From the NCBI RefSeq assembly GCF_001685355.1, contig NZ_CP016438.1, positions 7,812,001 to 7,876,000 of the forward strand: DNA of 64,000 nt. The letters run 5' to 3'. This DNA comes from Streptomyces lincolnensis. Its GTDB lineage: Bacteria; Actinomycetota; Actinomycetes; Streptomycetales; Streptomycetaceae. The stretch's first letter is position 1; every line of letters starts with the position of its first letter. Below, piece by piece: positions 23,471 through 32,594 of the stretch. The notes beneath the pieces were generated by a model. The model worked only from the letters and a program-made list of their open reading frames with translations. It was not told where the DNA came from and did no database searches. A program made the translations under genes and the position numbers.

Positions 23471-25839
23471 GAGCGGTCGGTCGGGGAGGGCTGGGGGGCG
23501 GCCGGGCCGGCCGCGGGGGCACGGGAACCGACGGGCTCCGGCGGGGCCGGTCCCTCCGGATCGTCCCGCACCGGCTCGTCCTCGTCCCGGGCCCGGAGCG
23601 TGCCGCTCTGGAACCCGGCGAGTGAGGACGCGGCGTGCTCCGCGGTGAAGTCGTCGTCGGCGTCCGGCTCGGCGGTCGTGGCCTCTTCGCGGAGTTCGGC
23701 GGCCAGACTGGTCTGCGGCACCCGTCTGGGCAGCGGGATGAGCCCGTCGGTGCGGGGGACGACGGCGGGGGCCGGTCTGGACTCCGGTGCGGGCGGCGCG
23801 ACGGCCGCCGTCCGCGCGGTGAGCAGGGGCCGGGCGGTACGGGCGGCGGACACCGGCTCCGGGTGCACCCTCTCGTCCGTCGTCTCCGGCTTCTCGTCCT
23901 CCGCGCCCGTGGGGAGGGGCTCGGGCACCACGATGTCGTGCGGGACCAGCACGATCGCCGTGGTGCCGCCGTACGGCGAGGAGCGCAGCGTGACGGTGAT
24001 GCCGTGCCGGGCGGCGAGCCGGGCGATCACGAACATGCCGAGCCGCAGATCGCCGGCGAGTGCCACCACGTCGAACTTCGGCGGCTCGGCCAACTGCTCG
24101 TTGAACGCGGCGTAGTCGTCCTCGGACAGGCCCAGGCCCCGGTCCTCGACCTCGACGGCCAGGCCCTTGGCCACCATCGCGGCCCGTACCCCGACGGGGC
24201 TGGGCGCGGGGGAGTAGGCGGTCGCGTTGTCGATGAGCTCGGCCAGCAGATGGATCACGTCCGCGACGGCCGGCGGGGCCAGGCACACCTCCTCGTCGGT
24301 GTGCACCTCCACCCGCTGGTACTCGGCGACCTCACCGACCGCGCTGCGCAGGATGTCGATCAGCGCGACCGGCTCGGTCCAGCTGCGGCGCGGCTGCTCA
24401 CCGCTGATGATGACCAGGTTCTCCTCGTAGCGGCGCAACTGGCTGGCCGTGGAGTCCAGTTCGAACAGGCCCTTGAGGACGTCGGGGTCCTGGTGCTCGC
24501 GCTCCAGCGCGTCCAGCAGGCTCAGCTGCCGGTTGACCAGGTTCTGGCTCTGCCGGGCGATGCCGAGGATCACCTTCTGGAACCCGCGCCGGGTGTCGGC
24601 GAGTTCCACGGTGGTCACCACCGCGGTGCGCTGCGCGGTGTTGAACGCCTGTGCCACCTGGCCGAGTTCGTCCGAGCCGTAGTCCAGCGGCGGCGCCGCC
24701 AGATCCACGTCGACCGTCTCGCCCCGGTCCAGACGGCGGACCACGTCCGGCAGCCGTTCCTCGGCGAGGCTCAGCGTGGCCCGCTTCAGACCACCCAGCC
24801 GGCGGGACAGGGAGCGGGTGATCCGCCAGGACATGCCGACGCACACCAGCAGGGCGACCAGCCCGCCGACGCTCAGCGAACCGGCCGTCAGCAGCAGTTC
24901 GTCGGCCTTGTCGGCGCTGCGGGTGAGCAGTCCCGAGGTCTGCCGCTGGATCAGCGCCGAGTACTGGTCGGAGACTCGGTCCAGGGCGGTGTTCCACCGC
25001 TTCTTCGCGTCGGGCAGGACCACCTGGCCCGACGCGTCCGGCCGTGCCGCCAGCACCTGGTCCTCGACGGCCTGGAGGGCCTGCCAGTCCGCGCCCTGGA
25101 GGATCCGCTCGGTCTGCGTCTTGGCGGTGCCGCGCAGCGAGGGGACGATCTGGTCCTCGACGATCCAGCGGCGGGTGCTCACCAGCTGGGCGAACTCGGT
25201 CCAGTCCGTCTCGTCGAGCCGCCCGGACGGCCAGGCCAGCGTCAGACGCGCGCTCTCCTGGGAGACCAGCTCCGCCGCGTGCTCCAGCGCGACCAGCGGA
25301 CCGGCCTGCGAGGTGAGGTCGCCGTCGTCGACCTGGGAGAGCTCCTGGAAGGCGTGGATCTGGTCGTCGATGATCGAGGTGTACTGGTCGAGGGCCTGCG
25401 CGGCGGTGATGTCGGTGGGGTCGTCCACCTGGCCCCGGTAGTACTCCAGGCTGCTCACCGAGCCGACCACCGAGTACAGCCGGTCGGCGATCCGGGCGGG
25501 AGCCCGCTTGATCTCGTCGGACCGGCCCACGAGCTTGGCGACCGCCGTGTCGGTGGCCTTGCGCGCCTGGTCCAGCCGCGCCCGGGAACCGGGCTCCTTG
25601 GCCAGCCAGGACGCCGACGCGCCGCGCTCCAGCTGGAGCGCGAGGGTGGCCTCCGTGCCCATCGCGCCGGTCGACCGGCTCAGCTCCGTCTGCGAGCGCA
25701 GGTGAAGGCCCTCGGAGAACATCTGCGCCGTCGTCAGACCCCACAGGGCGGCGAGGGTGACGCTCGGGACCAGCGCCAGGAGGATGAGGGAGAGACGTAT
25801 GGAGCCGAGGCGGCGCCGGGCACCTGTCCGTGCAGACAT
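23467..25839 (-). CDS. cvnA: Conservon 2 sensor kinase-like membrane protein (CvnA type)
   Basis: A 790-residue sensor with the same layout as CvnA of conservon 1: first membrane helix near residues 12-32, a long helical NIT-like extracytoplasmic domain to about residue 310, second helix (GSLSVGGLVALLVCVGM), HAMP-like linker and HATPase_c (N box HLLAELIDNATAYSP; G box EDRGLGLS). The tail of ~180 residues is disordered and Pro/Glu-rich. ATG 25837-25839. A lipoprotein binding-protein gene ends 114 bases upstream in the same direction. Confidence 0.92.
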   Translation of the reverse strand: MSARTGARRRLGSIRLSLILLALVPSVTLAALWGLTTAQMFSEGLHLRSQTELSRSTGAMGTEATLALQLERGASASWLAKEPGSRARLDQARKATDTAVAKLVGRSDEIKRAPARIADRLYSVVGSVSSLEYYRGQVDDPTDITAAQALDQYTSIIDDQIHAFQELSQVDDGDLTSQAGPLVALEHAAELVSQESARLTLAWPSGRLDETDWTEFAQLVSTRRWIVEDQIVPSLRGTAKTQTERILQGADWQALQAVEDQVLAARPDASGQVVLPDAKKRWNTALDRVSDQYSALIQRQTSGLLTRSADKADELLLTAGSLSVGGLVALLVCVGMSWRITRSLSRRLGGLKRATLSLAEERLPDVVRRLDRGETVDVDLAAPPLDYGSDELGQVAQAFNTAQRTAVVTTVELADTRRGFQKVILGIARQSQNLVNRQLSLLDALEREHQDPDVLKGLFELDSTASQLRRYEENLVIISGEQPRRSWTEPVALIDILRSAVGEVAEYQRVEVHTDEEVCLAPPAVADVIHLLAELIDNATAYSPAPSPVGVRAAMVAKGLAVEVEDRGLGLSEDDYAAFNEQLAEPPKFDVVALAGDLRLGMFVIARLAARHGITVTLRSSPYGGTTAIVLVPHDIVVPEPLPTGAEDEKPETTDERVHPEPVSAARTARPLLTARTAAVAPPAPESRPAPAVVPRTDGLIPLPRRVPQTSLAAELREEATTAEPDADDDFTAEHAASSLAGFQSGTLRARDEDEPVRDDPEGPAPPEPVGSRAPAAGPAAPQPSPTDRS

Positions 25840-25953
25840 GGTCGTCCTTGGGCGATCAGCGAGGAAGCGGGGAGTGGGGAGGGGAGAGCGGGAGCGGACA
25901 CGGGAAGGGGGACGGGAGCGGAGACCCGGCGGCAGCGGCGGGCCGGATGCCGG

Positions 25954-26964
25954 TCACCGGGTTCCGGCGGCGGCGAACTTCGCGACCGAGGCGACGTTCG
26001 ACCGGGTGACGAACGCCGGGCCCGTCAGGACGGGGGCCACGCCGCCTCCGCTGACATTGCCGTTGGTCCGGTACAGCCACAGCGCGTCCACGGCGAGGTA
26101 GCCCTGGAGGTACGGCTGCTGGTCCACCGCGAACTGCACCTGCCCGCCCTGGACGGCCTGAACCAGGTTCTTGTCGAGGTCGAAGGTGGCGACCTTGGCC
26201 CTGCTGCCCGCGGCCCGCACCGACTTGACCGCGGTGAGCGCGAACTGGGCGCCCAGCGTGACGACTTCGTCGATGGTGGGGTCCTGCCGCAGCTGGGCGG
26301 TGACCGCGGCCTGCACCGCGTTCAGGTCGGTCCCCTCGACGTAGAGGTTCTCGGTCTTGCCGGTGAACGTCTTCTTCACGCCGGCGCAGCGCGCCTCCAG
26401 GGCGACGTTGCCCCGCTCGTGGATGACGCACAGGGCGTGCTTGGCCCGGATCTCGTCGAGCTTGTCGCCGACGGCCCGGCCGGCCAGGCTCTCGTCCTGG
26501 CCGAAGTACTCCAGGAGCCCGGCGGACTTCCAGGCGTCGATGCCGGAGTTGAGTCCCACCACGGGGATGCCCGCCGCCTTCGCCTCGGCCACCGGCCCCT
26601 TCATCGCCTGCGGCTTGGCCAGGGTCACCGCGATGCCGTCGACCTTGTCCCGGACCGCGTCCCGGACCAGCTGGGCCTGCCGGGTCGGGTCGGAGTCGCT
26701 CGCGTAGGTCAGGTCGATGCCGTCCTTGGCGGCCGCCGCGCCGGCGCCCTTGTGCACCAGGTCCCAGAAGGCGTCGCCCTTGCCGCCGTGGGCGATCAGA
26801 GCGACCCGCAGGGAGCCGTCGGCGCCGGCCGCCGCGTCGGTGTCGGAGTCGAGCCGCGCGTCGCCGGATCCGGAGCAGCCCGCGAGGAGCAGACAGAGCG
26901 CTCCGGCCAGGACCGCGACGCGGAAGGATCCGGAGGACGCCCGAGGTGGGGATGACGTGTTCAT
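25954..26964 (-). CDS. Sugar-type solute-binding lipoprotein without a transporter
   Basis: A 336-residue lipoprotein with lipobox LLLAGC (Cys near residue 30) and a periplasmic-binding-protein 1 (ribose/galactose, Peripla_BP_4) fold: VALIAHGGKGDAFWDLVHKG, GIPVVGLNSGI and a TFDLDKNLVQAVQGG segment. I prefer ATG 26962-26964, which has GAGGTG nine bases upstream, over GTG 26976. No ABC ATPase or permease is next to it. The gene is immediately upstream of cvnA2 in the same direction, so it may be cotranscribed and could present a ligand to the CvnA sensor domain (inference). Confidence 0.88.
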   Translation of the reverse strand: MNTSSPPRASSGSFRVAVLAGALCLLLAGCSGSGDARLDSDTDAAAGADGSLRVALIAHGGKGDAFWDLVHKGAGAAAAKDGIDLTYASDSDPTRQAQLVRDAVRDKVDGIAVTLAKPQAMKGPVAEAKAAGIPVVGLNSGIDAWKSAGLLEYFGQDESLAGRAVGDKLDEIRAKHALCVIHERGNVALEARCAGVKKTFTGKTENLYVEGTDLNAVQAAVTAQLRQDPTIDEVVTLGAQFALTAVKSVRAAGSRAKVATFDLDKNLVQAVQGGQVQFAVDQQPYLQGYLAVDALWLYRTNGNVSGGGVAPVLTGPAFVTRSNVASVAKFAAAGTR

Positions 26965-27222
26965 GGAGTGCGGCACCTCGCTGTGCGGCCGAGCAAGAGG
27001 AACGCGAAAGTGAGGCCGATGCGGAGGTCTTGCGCCGACCGTTCAACTTTCACTGGCCTGGAGCCAACCGCGTGTGACCGCCGGTAGTCAAGTGATCGAC
27101 CGCTCGCACTGAGTTGTCGGTGCCGCATCGTAATGATCTTCGCACGGAAGTGGGGCGGATGGTGGTGGTAGCGGGGTGGCGAGGTACGGGCCGCCCGGCC
27201 CCGCCCCCGTCACCCGCCGCCC

Positions 27223-28020
27223 CTACGGTTTGCGGGCCACCACCCCGAACATCGCGATGTCCTCGTCCCGGACCACCTCGGTGCCCGTGCCGTCCGGACG
27301 CCACTTGTGGACCTGGACGACGCCCGGCGCGACGAGGTCGAGACCGGCGAAGAACTCCTCGGCCTCGGCGAAGGTCCGCAGCCGCATCGGCATGCCCCGC
27401 GCCGCGTACTCACGGGCCACCCGCCCCACCTCGTCCGGCGCGAACTCGGCCGTCCCGATGGACATCGCGAGGTGGCTGCCGGACGGCAGCGGGTCCAGCA
27501 GCCGGCGCACGATGCCCACCGCGTCGTCCTCGTCCGTCATGAAGTGCACGATCGCGATCACGGTCAGGGCTACTGGCCGGGACAGATCGAGCGTCGCACG
27601 CAGCCGGGGGTCGTCCATGATGCCCGCCGGGTCGCGCATGTCCGCCTCGATGTACGCCGTGCGGCCCTCGGGCGCGCTGTCGAGCAGCCCCTGGGACAGG
27701 CGCAGGACGAGCGGGTCGTTGTCGATGTACACCACCCGGGCGTCGGGGGACACCGACTGGGCGATCTCATGGATGTTCGGCGAGGTCGGGATGCCGGTGC
27801 CGACGTCGAGGAACTGGCGTATCCCCGCCTGAGCCGCCAGATACCGCACCGCCCGGTTCATGAAGTCCCGGTTGGCCCGCATGTGCACCGGCAGCGCGGG
27901 CCACTCCCGGCACATGGCGTCCCCCGCCTCCCGGTCCGCCGGGTAGTGGTCCTCGCCGCCGATGATGTAGTCGTAGATCCGCGCCGAGTGCGCGCTGCCG
28001 GTGTCGATGGCTTCGTCCAT
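27223..28020 (-). CDS. SAM-dependent methyltransferase-like protein (PF04672/DUF574)
   Basis: A 265-residue protein of the actinobacterial S-adenosyl methyltransferase family. The N-terminus SARIYDYIIGGEDHYPADRE is the family signature. FLDVGTGIPTSPN is the SAM-binding motif I and VYIDNDPLVL is motif II. It is expected to bind SAM; no methylation substrate is known for most members, which are abundant in Streptomyces. ATG 28018-28020 has a GGAAGG site. It stands alone: 189 bases separate it from the divergent arsR and 258 bases from the lipoprotein gene. Confidence 0.9.
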   Translation of the reverse strand: MDEAIDTGSAHSARIYDYIIGGEDHYPADREAGDAMCREWPALPVHMRANRDFMNRAVRYLAAQAGIRQFLDVGTGIPTSPNIHEIAQSVSPDARVVYIDNDPLVLRLSQGLLDSAPEGRTAYIEADMRDPAGIMDDPRLRATLDLSRPVALTVIAIVHFMTDEDDAVGIVRRLLDPLPSGSHLAMSIGTAEFAPDEVGRVAREYAARGMPMRLRTFAEAEEFFAGLDLVAPGVVQVHKWRPDGTGTEVVRDEDIAMFGVVARKP

Positions 28021-28209
28021 GCACCTTCCCTCCCATGCTCAACTCGCTTCTAACCGCGTGACGTTGATGACCGGGGAGTTTCTCGCGCGCCCGGCTCCCG
28101 CGGCGGCGGGGCGGGGCGCCGGGCCGGGGCGCGGTGGCCGCCTAGACTGGACCGGTTCACACCACGGGACCGCGGAACGCGCGGGCGGCGGAGCAGGAGG
28201 GCGGCGACG

Positions 28210-28548
28210 GTGACCGGCAGTGGCTTCGAGGACCCCTCCGCCGACGTGCTCGGCCAGGCGGCCGCGGCCTTCGGACTGCTCGCCTCGTCCGCGCGGCTGC
28301 ACATCGTGTGGGCGCTGTCCCAGGGGGAGAGTGACGTCAGCGGGCTCGCGGAGCGGGTCGGCGGCGCGCTGCCCGCGGTCAGCCAGCACCTCACCAAGCT
28401 CAAGCTCGCCGGTCTGGTCCGCTCCCGCCGTGAGGGCCGCCGGCAGGTGTACTTCGTGGACGACCCGGACGTCGTGGACGTGGTCCGGCTGATGGTGGGC
28501 CGGCTCTCCGACCGTGCCGCGCCCGCACGCCGCCTCCGTGGACTCTGA
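28210..28548 (+). CDS. ArsR family winged-helix regulator
   Basis: A 112-residue ArsR/SmtB-type repressor starting with GTG 28210. The HTH reads VSGLAERVGGALPAVSQHLTKLK, followed by the wing RREGRRQVYFVDD. It has no cysteine at all, and the alpha5 segment DPDVVDVVRL lacks the His pairs used for zinc or nickel. So if it senses a metal it does so by acidic residues, or it is not a metal sensor. The 3' end overlaps the P-type ATPase gene by 35 bases, so it very likely controls that pump. Confidence 0.88.
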   Translation: MTGSGFEDPSADVLGQAAAAFGLLASSARLHIVWALSQGESDVSGLAERVGGALPAVSQHLTKLKLAGLVRSRREGRRQVYFVDDPDVVDVVRLMVGRLSDRAAPARRLRGL

Positions 28549-30997
28549 GACCGGCGAGGGCACCTCACTCCAGGTGCTGCGCCGCCTGGACAGCGGCCCG
28601 CGCGGCCTGACCGGGGCCGAGGCGCAGGCCCGGCTCGTCCGGTACGGCGAGAACACGCTCCCGCGGCAGCGGACCACCCCCTGGCCGCTCCGGCTCGCGC
28701 GCGGGCTGCGCGACCCCTTCACCGTCGTCCTGCTCTGCCTCGGACTGGTCTCGGCCGCCGTCGCCTCCTGGGGCACCGCCGCCGTGATCCTCGCGCTGGT
28801 CGCGGTCAGCTGTCTGCTGCGGGTGAGCGGCGAGCACCGGGCGGACCGGTCCCTGTCCGCCCTGCGCGACCTCGTCGCCGGTACCGCCACCGTGCGGCGA
28901 CGCGGCGACGACGACGCGACGGTCCGGGAGATCCCGGTCGCCGAACTCGTCCCCGGCGACGTGATCCGCCTCGGGCCGGGCGACCTGGTCCCCGCCGACG
29001 TACGCCTCCTGCGCGCCCGCGGCCTGACCGTGCACCAGGCGGCCCTCACGGGGGAGTCGGCACCGGTGGCCAAGGAGGCGGCCGACGGCGGGGATCCCGT
29101 CGCCGACCTCCACCTCTGCTTCCAGGGCAGCGGGGTGGCCACCGGCAGCGCCACCGCCGTGGTGCTCGCCACGGGCCCCCGGACCCGGCTGGCCGCGGCG
29201 CACGGCACGACCCGGCGCAGGGAGCCGAGCGCGTTCGACCGGTCCGTGCACGGGATCTCCTGGGTGCTGATCCGGTTCATGCTGCTGACACCGCCACTGG
29301 TGCTGATCGCGAACGCCGCGCTGCGCGGCCGCGGTCTGGAGACCCTGCCGTTCGCCGTCGCGGTCGCCGTGGGGCTGACGCCCGAGATGCTCCCGGTGAT
29401 CGTCACCACCTGCCTGGCACGCGGGGCCGCGCTGCTGGCCCGCACCCACGCCGTGATCGTCAGGCGGCTGCCCGCGCTGCACGACCTGGGCGCGGTCGAC
29501 GTGCTGTGCGTCGACAAGACCGGCACGCTCACCCAGGACCGCCCGGTCGTCGTCCGGGCCTTCGACGCGACCGGCCGGGACGACCCGGACGTCCTGCGCC
29601 GGGCCGCCGTCAACGCCTGGTGGACCCTCCAGCTCGCCGAACTGCCGTCCCCGGACGCCCTCGACGAGGCCCTCCTGGAGGCGGCGGGCCCGGCCGGCGA
29701 GGAGGAGGACGGCGTCGACGCGGTGCCCTTCGACCCGGTACGGCGGATCTCCACGGCCGTCGTACGCGGCACGCCCGGCACGCACACGCTGGTCGTCAAG
29801 GGCGCCGTGGAGGACGTACTCGAACGCTGTGCGCAGGACCCGGCGGAGGGGGCGCGGCTGCGGGCGCTCGCGGCGCGCGAGGCGGACTCCGGGCTGCGGC
29901 TGCTGGCCGTGGCCACGGCCGAACGGCCCGCCCGCACGCGCGCGTACACGCCCGCCGACGAACGCGGCCTGACCTTCCGCGGCTTCGTCGCCTTCCGGGA
30001 CGCCCTGGCCCCCACGGCCGCCGAGGCCCTGCGCGAGCTGGCCGCCCTCGGGGTGACGGTCAAGATCCTCACCGGCGACCACCCGGCCACCGCCGCCCGC
30101 GTCTGCCGCGACCTCGGCCTGGACCCCGCCGCGGTCCACGCCCGCTGCACCCCCGAGGACAAGGCCCGCCTCGTCACCGAACTGCGCGCCGCCGGACACA
30201 CCGTCGGCTTCCTCGGCGACGGCGTCAACGACGTGCCCGCCCTGCGCGCGGCGGACGTCGGCATCGCGCCCCGGGGCGCCGTCGACGTGGCCCGCGAGAC
30301 GGCCGACGTCGTGCTCACCGGCCGGGACGACACCGACCTCACCGCGATCGGCCACGCGATCACGACCGGCCGGCACAGCAGCGGCAACATCGCCTCCTAC
30401 CTGCGCGTGACGCTCTCCTCCAACCTCGGCAACGTCCTCGCGATGCTCGCCGCCGGCCTCCTGCTGCCCTTCCTGCCGATGTTCCCGGCCCAGGTCCTGG
30501 TCCAGAACCTGTGCTTCGACACGGCGCAGCTCGCCTTCGCCCACGACCGTCCCGGCGCGGCCGCGCTGCGCCGCCCCGCCGTGCTGCGGCCCCGGGCCTT
30601 CCTGCGGTTCATCACCGGCTTCGGCGTCCTGAACGCGGTCGCCGACCTCGCCACCTTCGGTGTCCTCGCGCTCGCCCTGCGGGGCCCGGACGCGCTGGAC
30701 GACCGTACGGTCTTCCACTCCGCCTGGTTCACCGAGAACCTGCTCACCCAGGCCCTGGTGATGGTGCTCCTGCGCACCGGACGGGGCCTCGCCGAGGGCC
30801 GCGCGCCGGGCCCGGTCGTCCGGGCGGCCGCCCTCCTCGCGGTGGCCGGACTGCTGCTGCCGCCGAGCCCGCTCGGCGGCGCCCTCGGCATGACCGCGCT
30901 GCCCCTCGCCTCCTACCTGCTCCTCGCCGCCGTCCTCGCCCTCTACGCCCTCGCCCTGACCGCGCTCCGCGTCCGGTACGACGGGCGTCAACCGTAG
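28514..30997 (+). CDS. P-type ATPase of the Mg2+ import type (MgtA/MgtB-like)
   Basis: An 827-residue P3B-type ATPase. It has the phosphorylation motif DKTGTLT with Asp334, TGES in the actuator domain, KGAVEDVLERC in the nucleotide domain, TGDHP and GDGVNDVPAL in the hinge. M4 carries GLTPEMLPVIV and M6 VQNLCFDTAQLAF, both MgtA-like. Start options are GTG 28514 or GTG 28538; both overlap arsR. It should take up magnesium (or a related divalent ion) at low supply. The 3' end overlaps the convergent LCP gene by 10 bases. Regulation by the adjacent ArsR protein is inferred from the overlap. Confidence 0.88.
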   Translation: MPRPHAASVDSETGEGTSLQVLRRLDSGPRGLTGAEAQARLVRYGENTLPRQRTTPWPLRLARGLRDPFTVVLLCLGLVSAAVASWGTAAVILALVAVSCLLRVSGEHRADRSLSALRDLVAGTATVRRRGDDDATVREIPVAELVPGDVIRLGPGDLVPADVRLLRARGLTVHQAALTGESAPVAKEAADGGDPVADLHLCFQGSGVATGSATAVVLATGPRTRLAAAHGTTRRREPSAFDRSVHGISWVLIRFMLLTPPLVLIANAALRGRGLETLPFAVAVAVGLTPEMLPVIVTTCLARGAALLARTHAVIVRRLPALHDLGAVDVLCVDKTGTLTQDRPVVVRAFDATGRDDPDVLRRAAVNAWWTLQLAELPSPDALDEALLEAAGPAGEEEDGVDAVPFDPVRRISTAVVRGTPGTHTLVVKGAVEDVLERCAQDPAEGARLRALAAREADSGLRLLAVATAERPARTRAYTPADERGLTFRGFVAFRDALAPTAAEALRELAALGVTVKILTGDHPATAARVCRDLGLDPAAVHARCTPEDKARLVTELRAAGHTVGFLGDGVNDVPALRAADVGIAPRGAVDVARETADVVLTGRDDTDLTAIGHAITTGRHSSGNIASYLRVTLSSNLGNVLAMLAAGLLLPFLPMFPAQVLVQNLCFDTAQLAFAHDRPGAAALRRPAVLRPRAFLRFITGFGVLNAVADLATFGVLALALRGPDALDDRTVFHSAWFTENLLTQALVMVLLRTGRGLAEGRAPGPVVRAAALLAVAGLLLPPSPLGGALGMTALPLASYLLLAAVLALYALALTALRVRYDGRQP

Positions 30998-32511
30998 GTG
31001 AGGTTCGAGCAGGGGTTGTCGTCCGCGGAACGCGCGCCGGACGCGACCTCCGAGGGCACCGCCGTCGGGGCCGGTGAGGCGCCCGCGCCGGGTGTGGCGG
31101 CGTACGACTCGCCCAGTACGACATTGACGCCGGACCCGGTGACGGGCTCCAGGCCGGCGCCGGGGAGGGCCCGGGCGACGGTCTCGGCCCGGGAGCGGAG
31201 CCCGGGGCCGTACTCCACGACCGTGGTGGCGTGGTCCTGCGTGGACGCCGTCGCCGTACCGGTGACCCTGAAGCCGTCCGCGGTGAGTGCGGCGGCGCCG
31301 CGGGCGGCCAGGCCCGGGACGGTGGTGCCGTTGTAGACGGTGACGTCGATGCCCGCGCCGGAGACCGGCGCCGGAGTGGGAGAGGGGGAGGGGCCGGTGC
31401 CGCTCTTCTTCCCGCCCGCGTTCGCGCCGTCGATCGTGCGGTCCGCCTTGAGCGCCGCCCACAGGGCGTCGGCGTCCGGCTGGACGACGGCGACGCGGGA
31501 ACCGTCGTACCGCCAGGGCACCGTGACGAACTCGGTGTTGTGCAGGTCGATGTCCTTCAGGGACATCGCGAACGAGATGAGCTTGTCGGCGGAGCCCAGA
31601 CCCGGGTCCACGGTGAGGGACCTGGTGGCGGCCTCGGCGAGCGGCAGCAGCTTGGCCGGGGTCAGCCCGCGGCTCTTCACCTCCTTCAACAGGCTTGCCA
31701 CAAAGGCCTGTTGGCGTTTGATACGGCCGATGTCGGAGCCGTCGCCGATGCCGTGCCGGATGCGGACGTAGTCCAGGGCCCGCTGCCCGGAGACGGTCTG
31801 CTCGCCCTTCGTGAACAGCAGTCTGCCGGGCGTGGAGCGGTGCGGGTTCAGGTCGTTCTCGTACACGTCCTCGGGCAGGCACACCCGCACCCCGCCCACC
31901 ACCTCGGTGAGCGCCGCGAAGCCCTTGAAGTCGACCACCACGGTGTGGTCGACACGCAGCCCGGTGAGCTGCTCGACGGTGTTCTGGGTGCAGGCCGGAT
32001 TGCCCTTGTCGGTCTGGCCGACCGAGAAGGCCGCGTTGAACATCGTGTTCGGCTGCGTCTTCGTCCAGCCGCCGTCGGGCAGCTTGCACGGCGGGACGGT
32101 GACCAGGGTGTCGCGGGGGATCGAGACGGCCAGGGCGTGGTGCTGGTCGGCGTAGATGTGCAGCAGGAACGTCGTGTCCGAGCGGCCGATGTCGTCCTTG
32201 TCGCCGCCGCCGAGCGCGGCGTTGCCGTCGGTGCGCGCGTCGGAGCCGATGACCAGGACGTTCTCGCCCTTGGAGGTGTCCGCGGGACGGTGGTCGGACA
32301 GGCCGCCCGAGTCGAAGGTCGTGATGTTCCCGTCCAGCTTCAGATAGAGCCGGCCGGCCCCGGCGGCCACCAGCACCAGCAGGGACACGAGGATCGCCGA
32401 CACGAGCCGTCCCCTGCCGCCGCGCCTCCTCCCGCGCTGCTGTCGCCGGCCGCCGGCACCGCCGTCGCGGTGCCTCGGCGGTGCTGCCCTGCGCTTGCCG
32501 GTCACTGTCAT
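30988..32511 (-). CDS. LytR-CpsA-Psr (LCP) family cell-wall ligase with LytR_C domain
   Basis: A 507-residue protein with a basic cytoplasmic head (residues 1-35), one membrane helix, an extracytoplasmic LCP catalytic domain and a C-terminal LytR_C domain. LCP hallmarks: VLVIGSDAR, GRSDTTFLLHIY, AVSIPRDTLV and LDYVRIRHGIGDGSDIGRIKRQQ, which supply the Asp/Arg residues for pyrophosphate lipid binding. It should transfer a wall glycopolymer from its lipid carrier to peptidoglycan. LytR_C covers ~390-470 (IDVTVYNGTTVPGLA). ATG 32509-32511. The gene is divergent from tatA, with an 8-8-8 inverted repeat between. Confidence 0.92.
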   Translation of the reverse strand: MTVTGKRRAAPPRHRDGGAGGRRQQRGRRRGGRGRLVSAILVSLLVLVAAGAGRLYLKLDGNITTFDSGGLSDHRPADTSKGENVLVIGSDARTDGNAALGGGDKDDIGRSDTTFLLHIYADQHHALAVSIPRDTLVTVPPCKLPDGGWTKTQPNTMFNAAFSVGQTDKGNPACTQNTVEQLTGLRVDHTVVVDFKGFAALTEVVGGVRVCLPEDVYENDLNPHRSTPGRLLFTKGEQTVSGQRALDYVRIRHGIGDGSDIGRIKRQQAFVASLLKEVKSRGLTPAKLLPLAEAATRSLTVDPGLGSADKLISFAMSLKDIDLHNTEFVTVPWRYDGSRVAVVQPDADALWAALKADRTIDGANAGGKKSGTGPSPSPTPAPVSGAGIDVTVYNGTTVPGLAARGAAALTADGFRVTGTATASTQDHATTVVEYGPGLRSRAETVARALPGAGLEPVTGSGVNVVLGESYAATPGAGASPAPTAVPSEVASGARSADDNPCSNLTYG

Positions 32512-32543
32512 CGGTGCCCTCTGGCCGTCTCACCCCGGGTTGT

Positions 32544-32567
32544 ACAGTTGCGCAATGTAGCAACTGT
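32544..32567. promoter_or_regulatory. Perfect 8-8-8 inverted repeat between lcp and tatA
   Basis: ACAGTTGC (32544-32551) and GCAACTGT (32560-32567) are perfect complements around an 8-base spacer. It begins 33 bases upstream of the LCP start and ends 28 bases upstream of tatA, where it would overlap either promoter. No regulator gene is adjacent. Confidence 0.6.
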
Positions 32568-32594
32568 CGACCAAGAGAGAGTGAGGGGGCGGTC

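Noticed and set aside
23635..26955. 1106-codon plus-strand open frame opposite cvnA2 and the binding lipoprotein
   Set aside because: No domain or start support; composition typical of antisense reading of GC-rich coding DNA.
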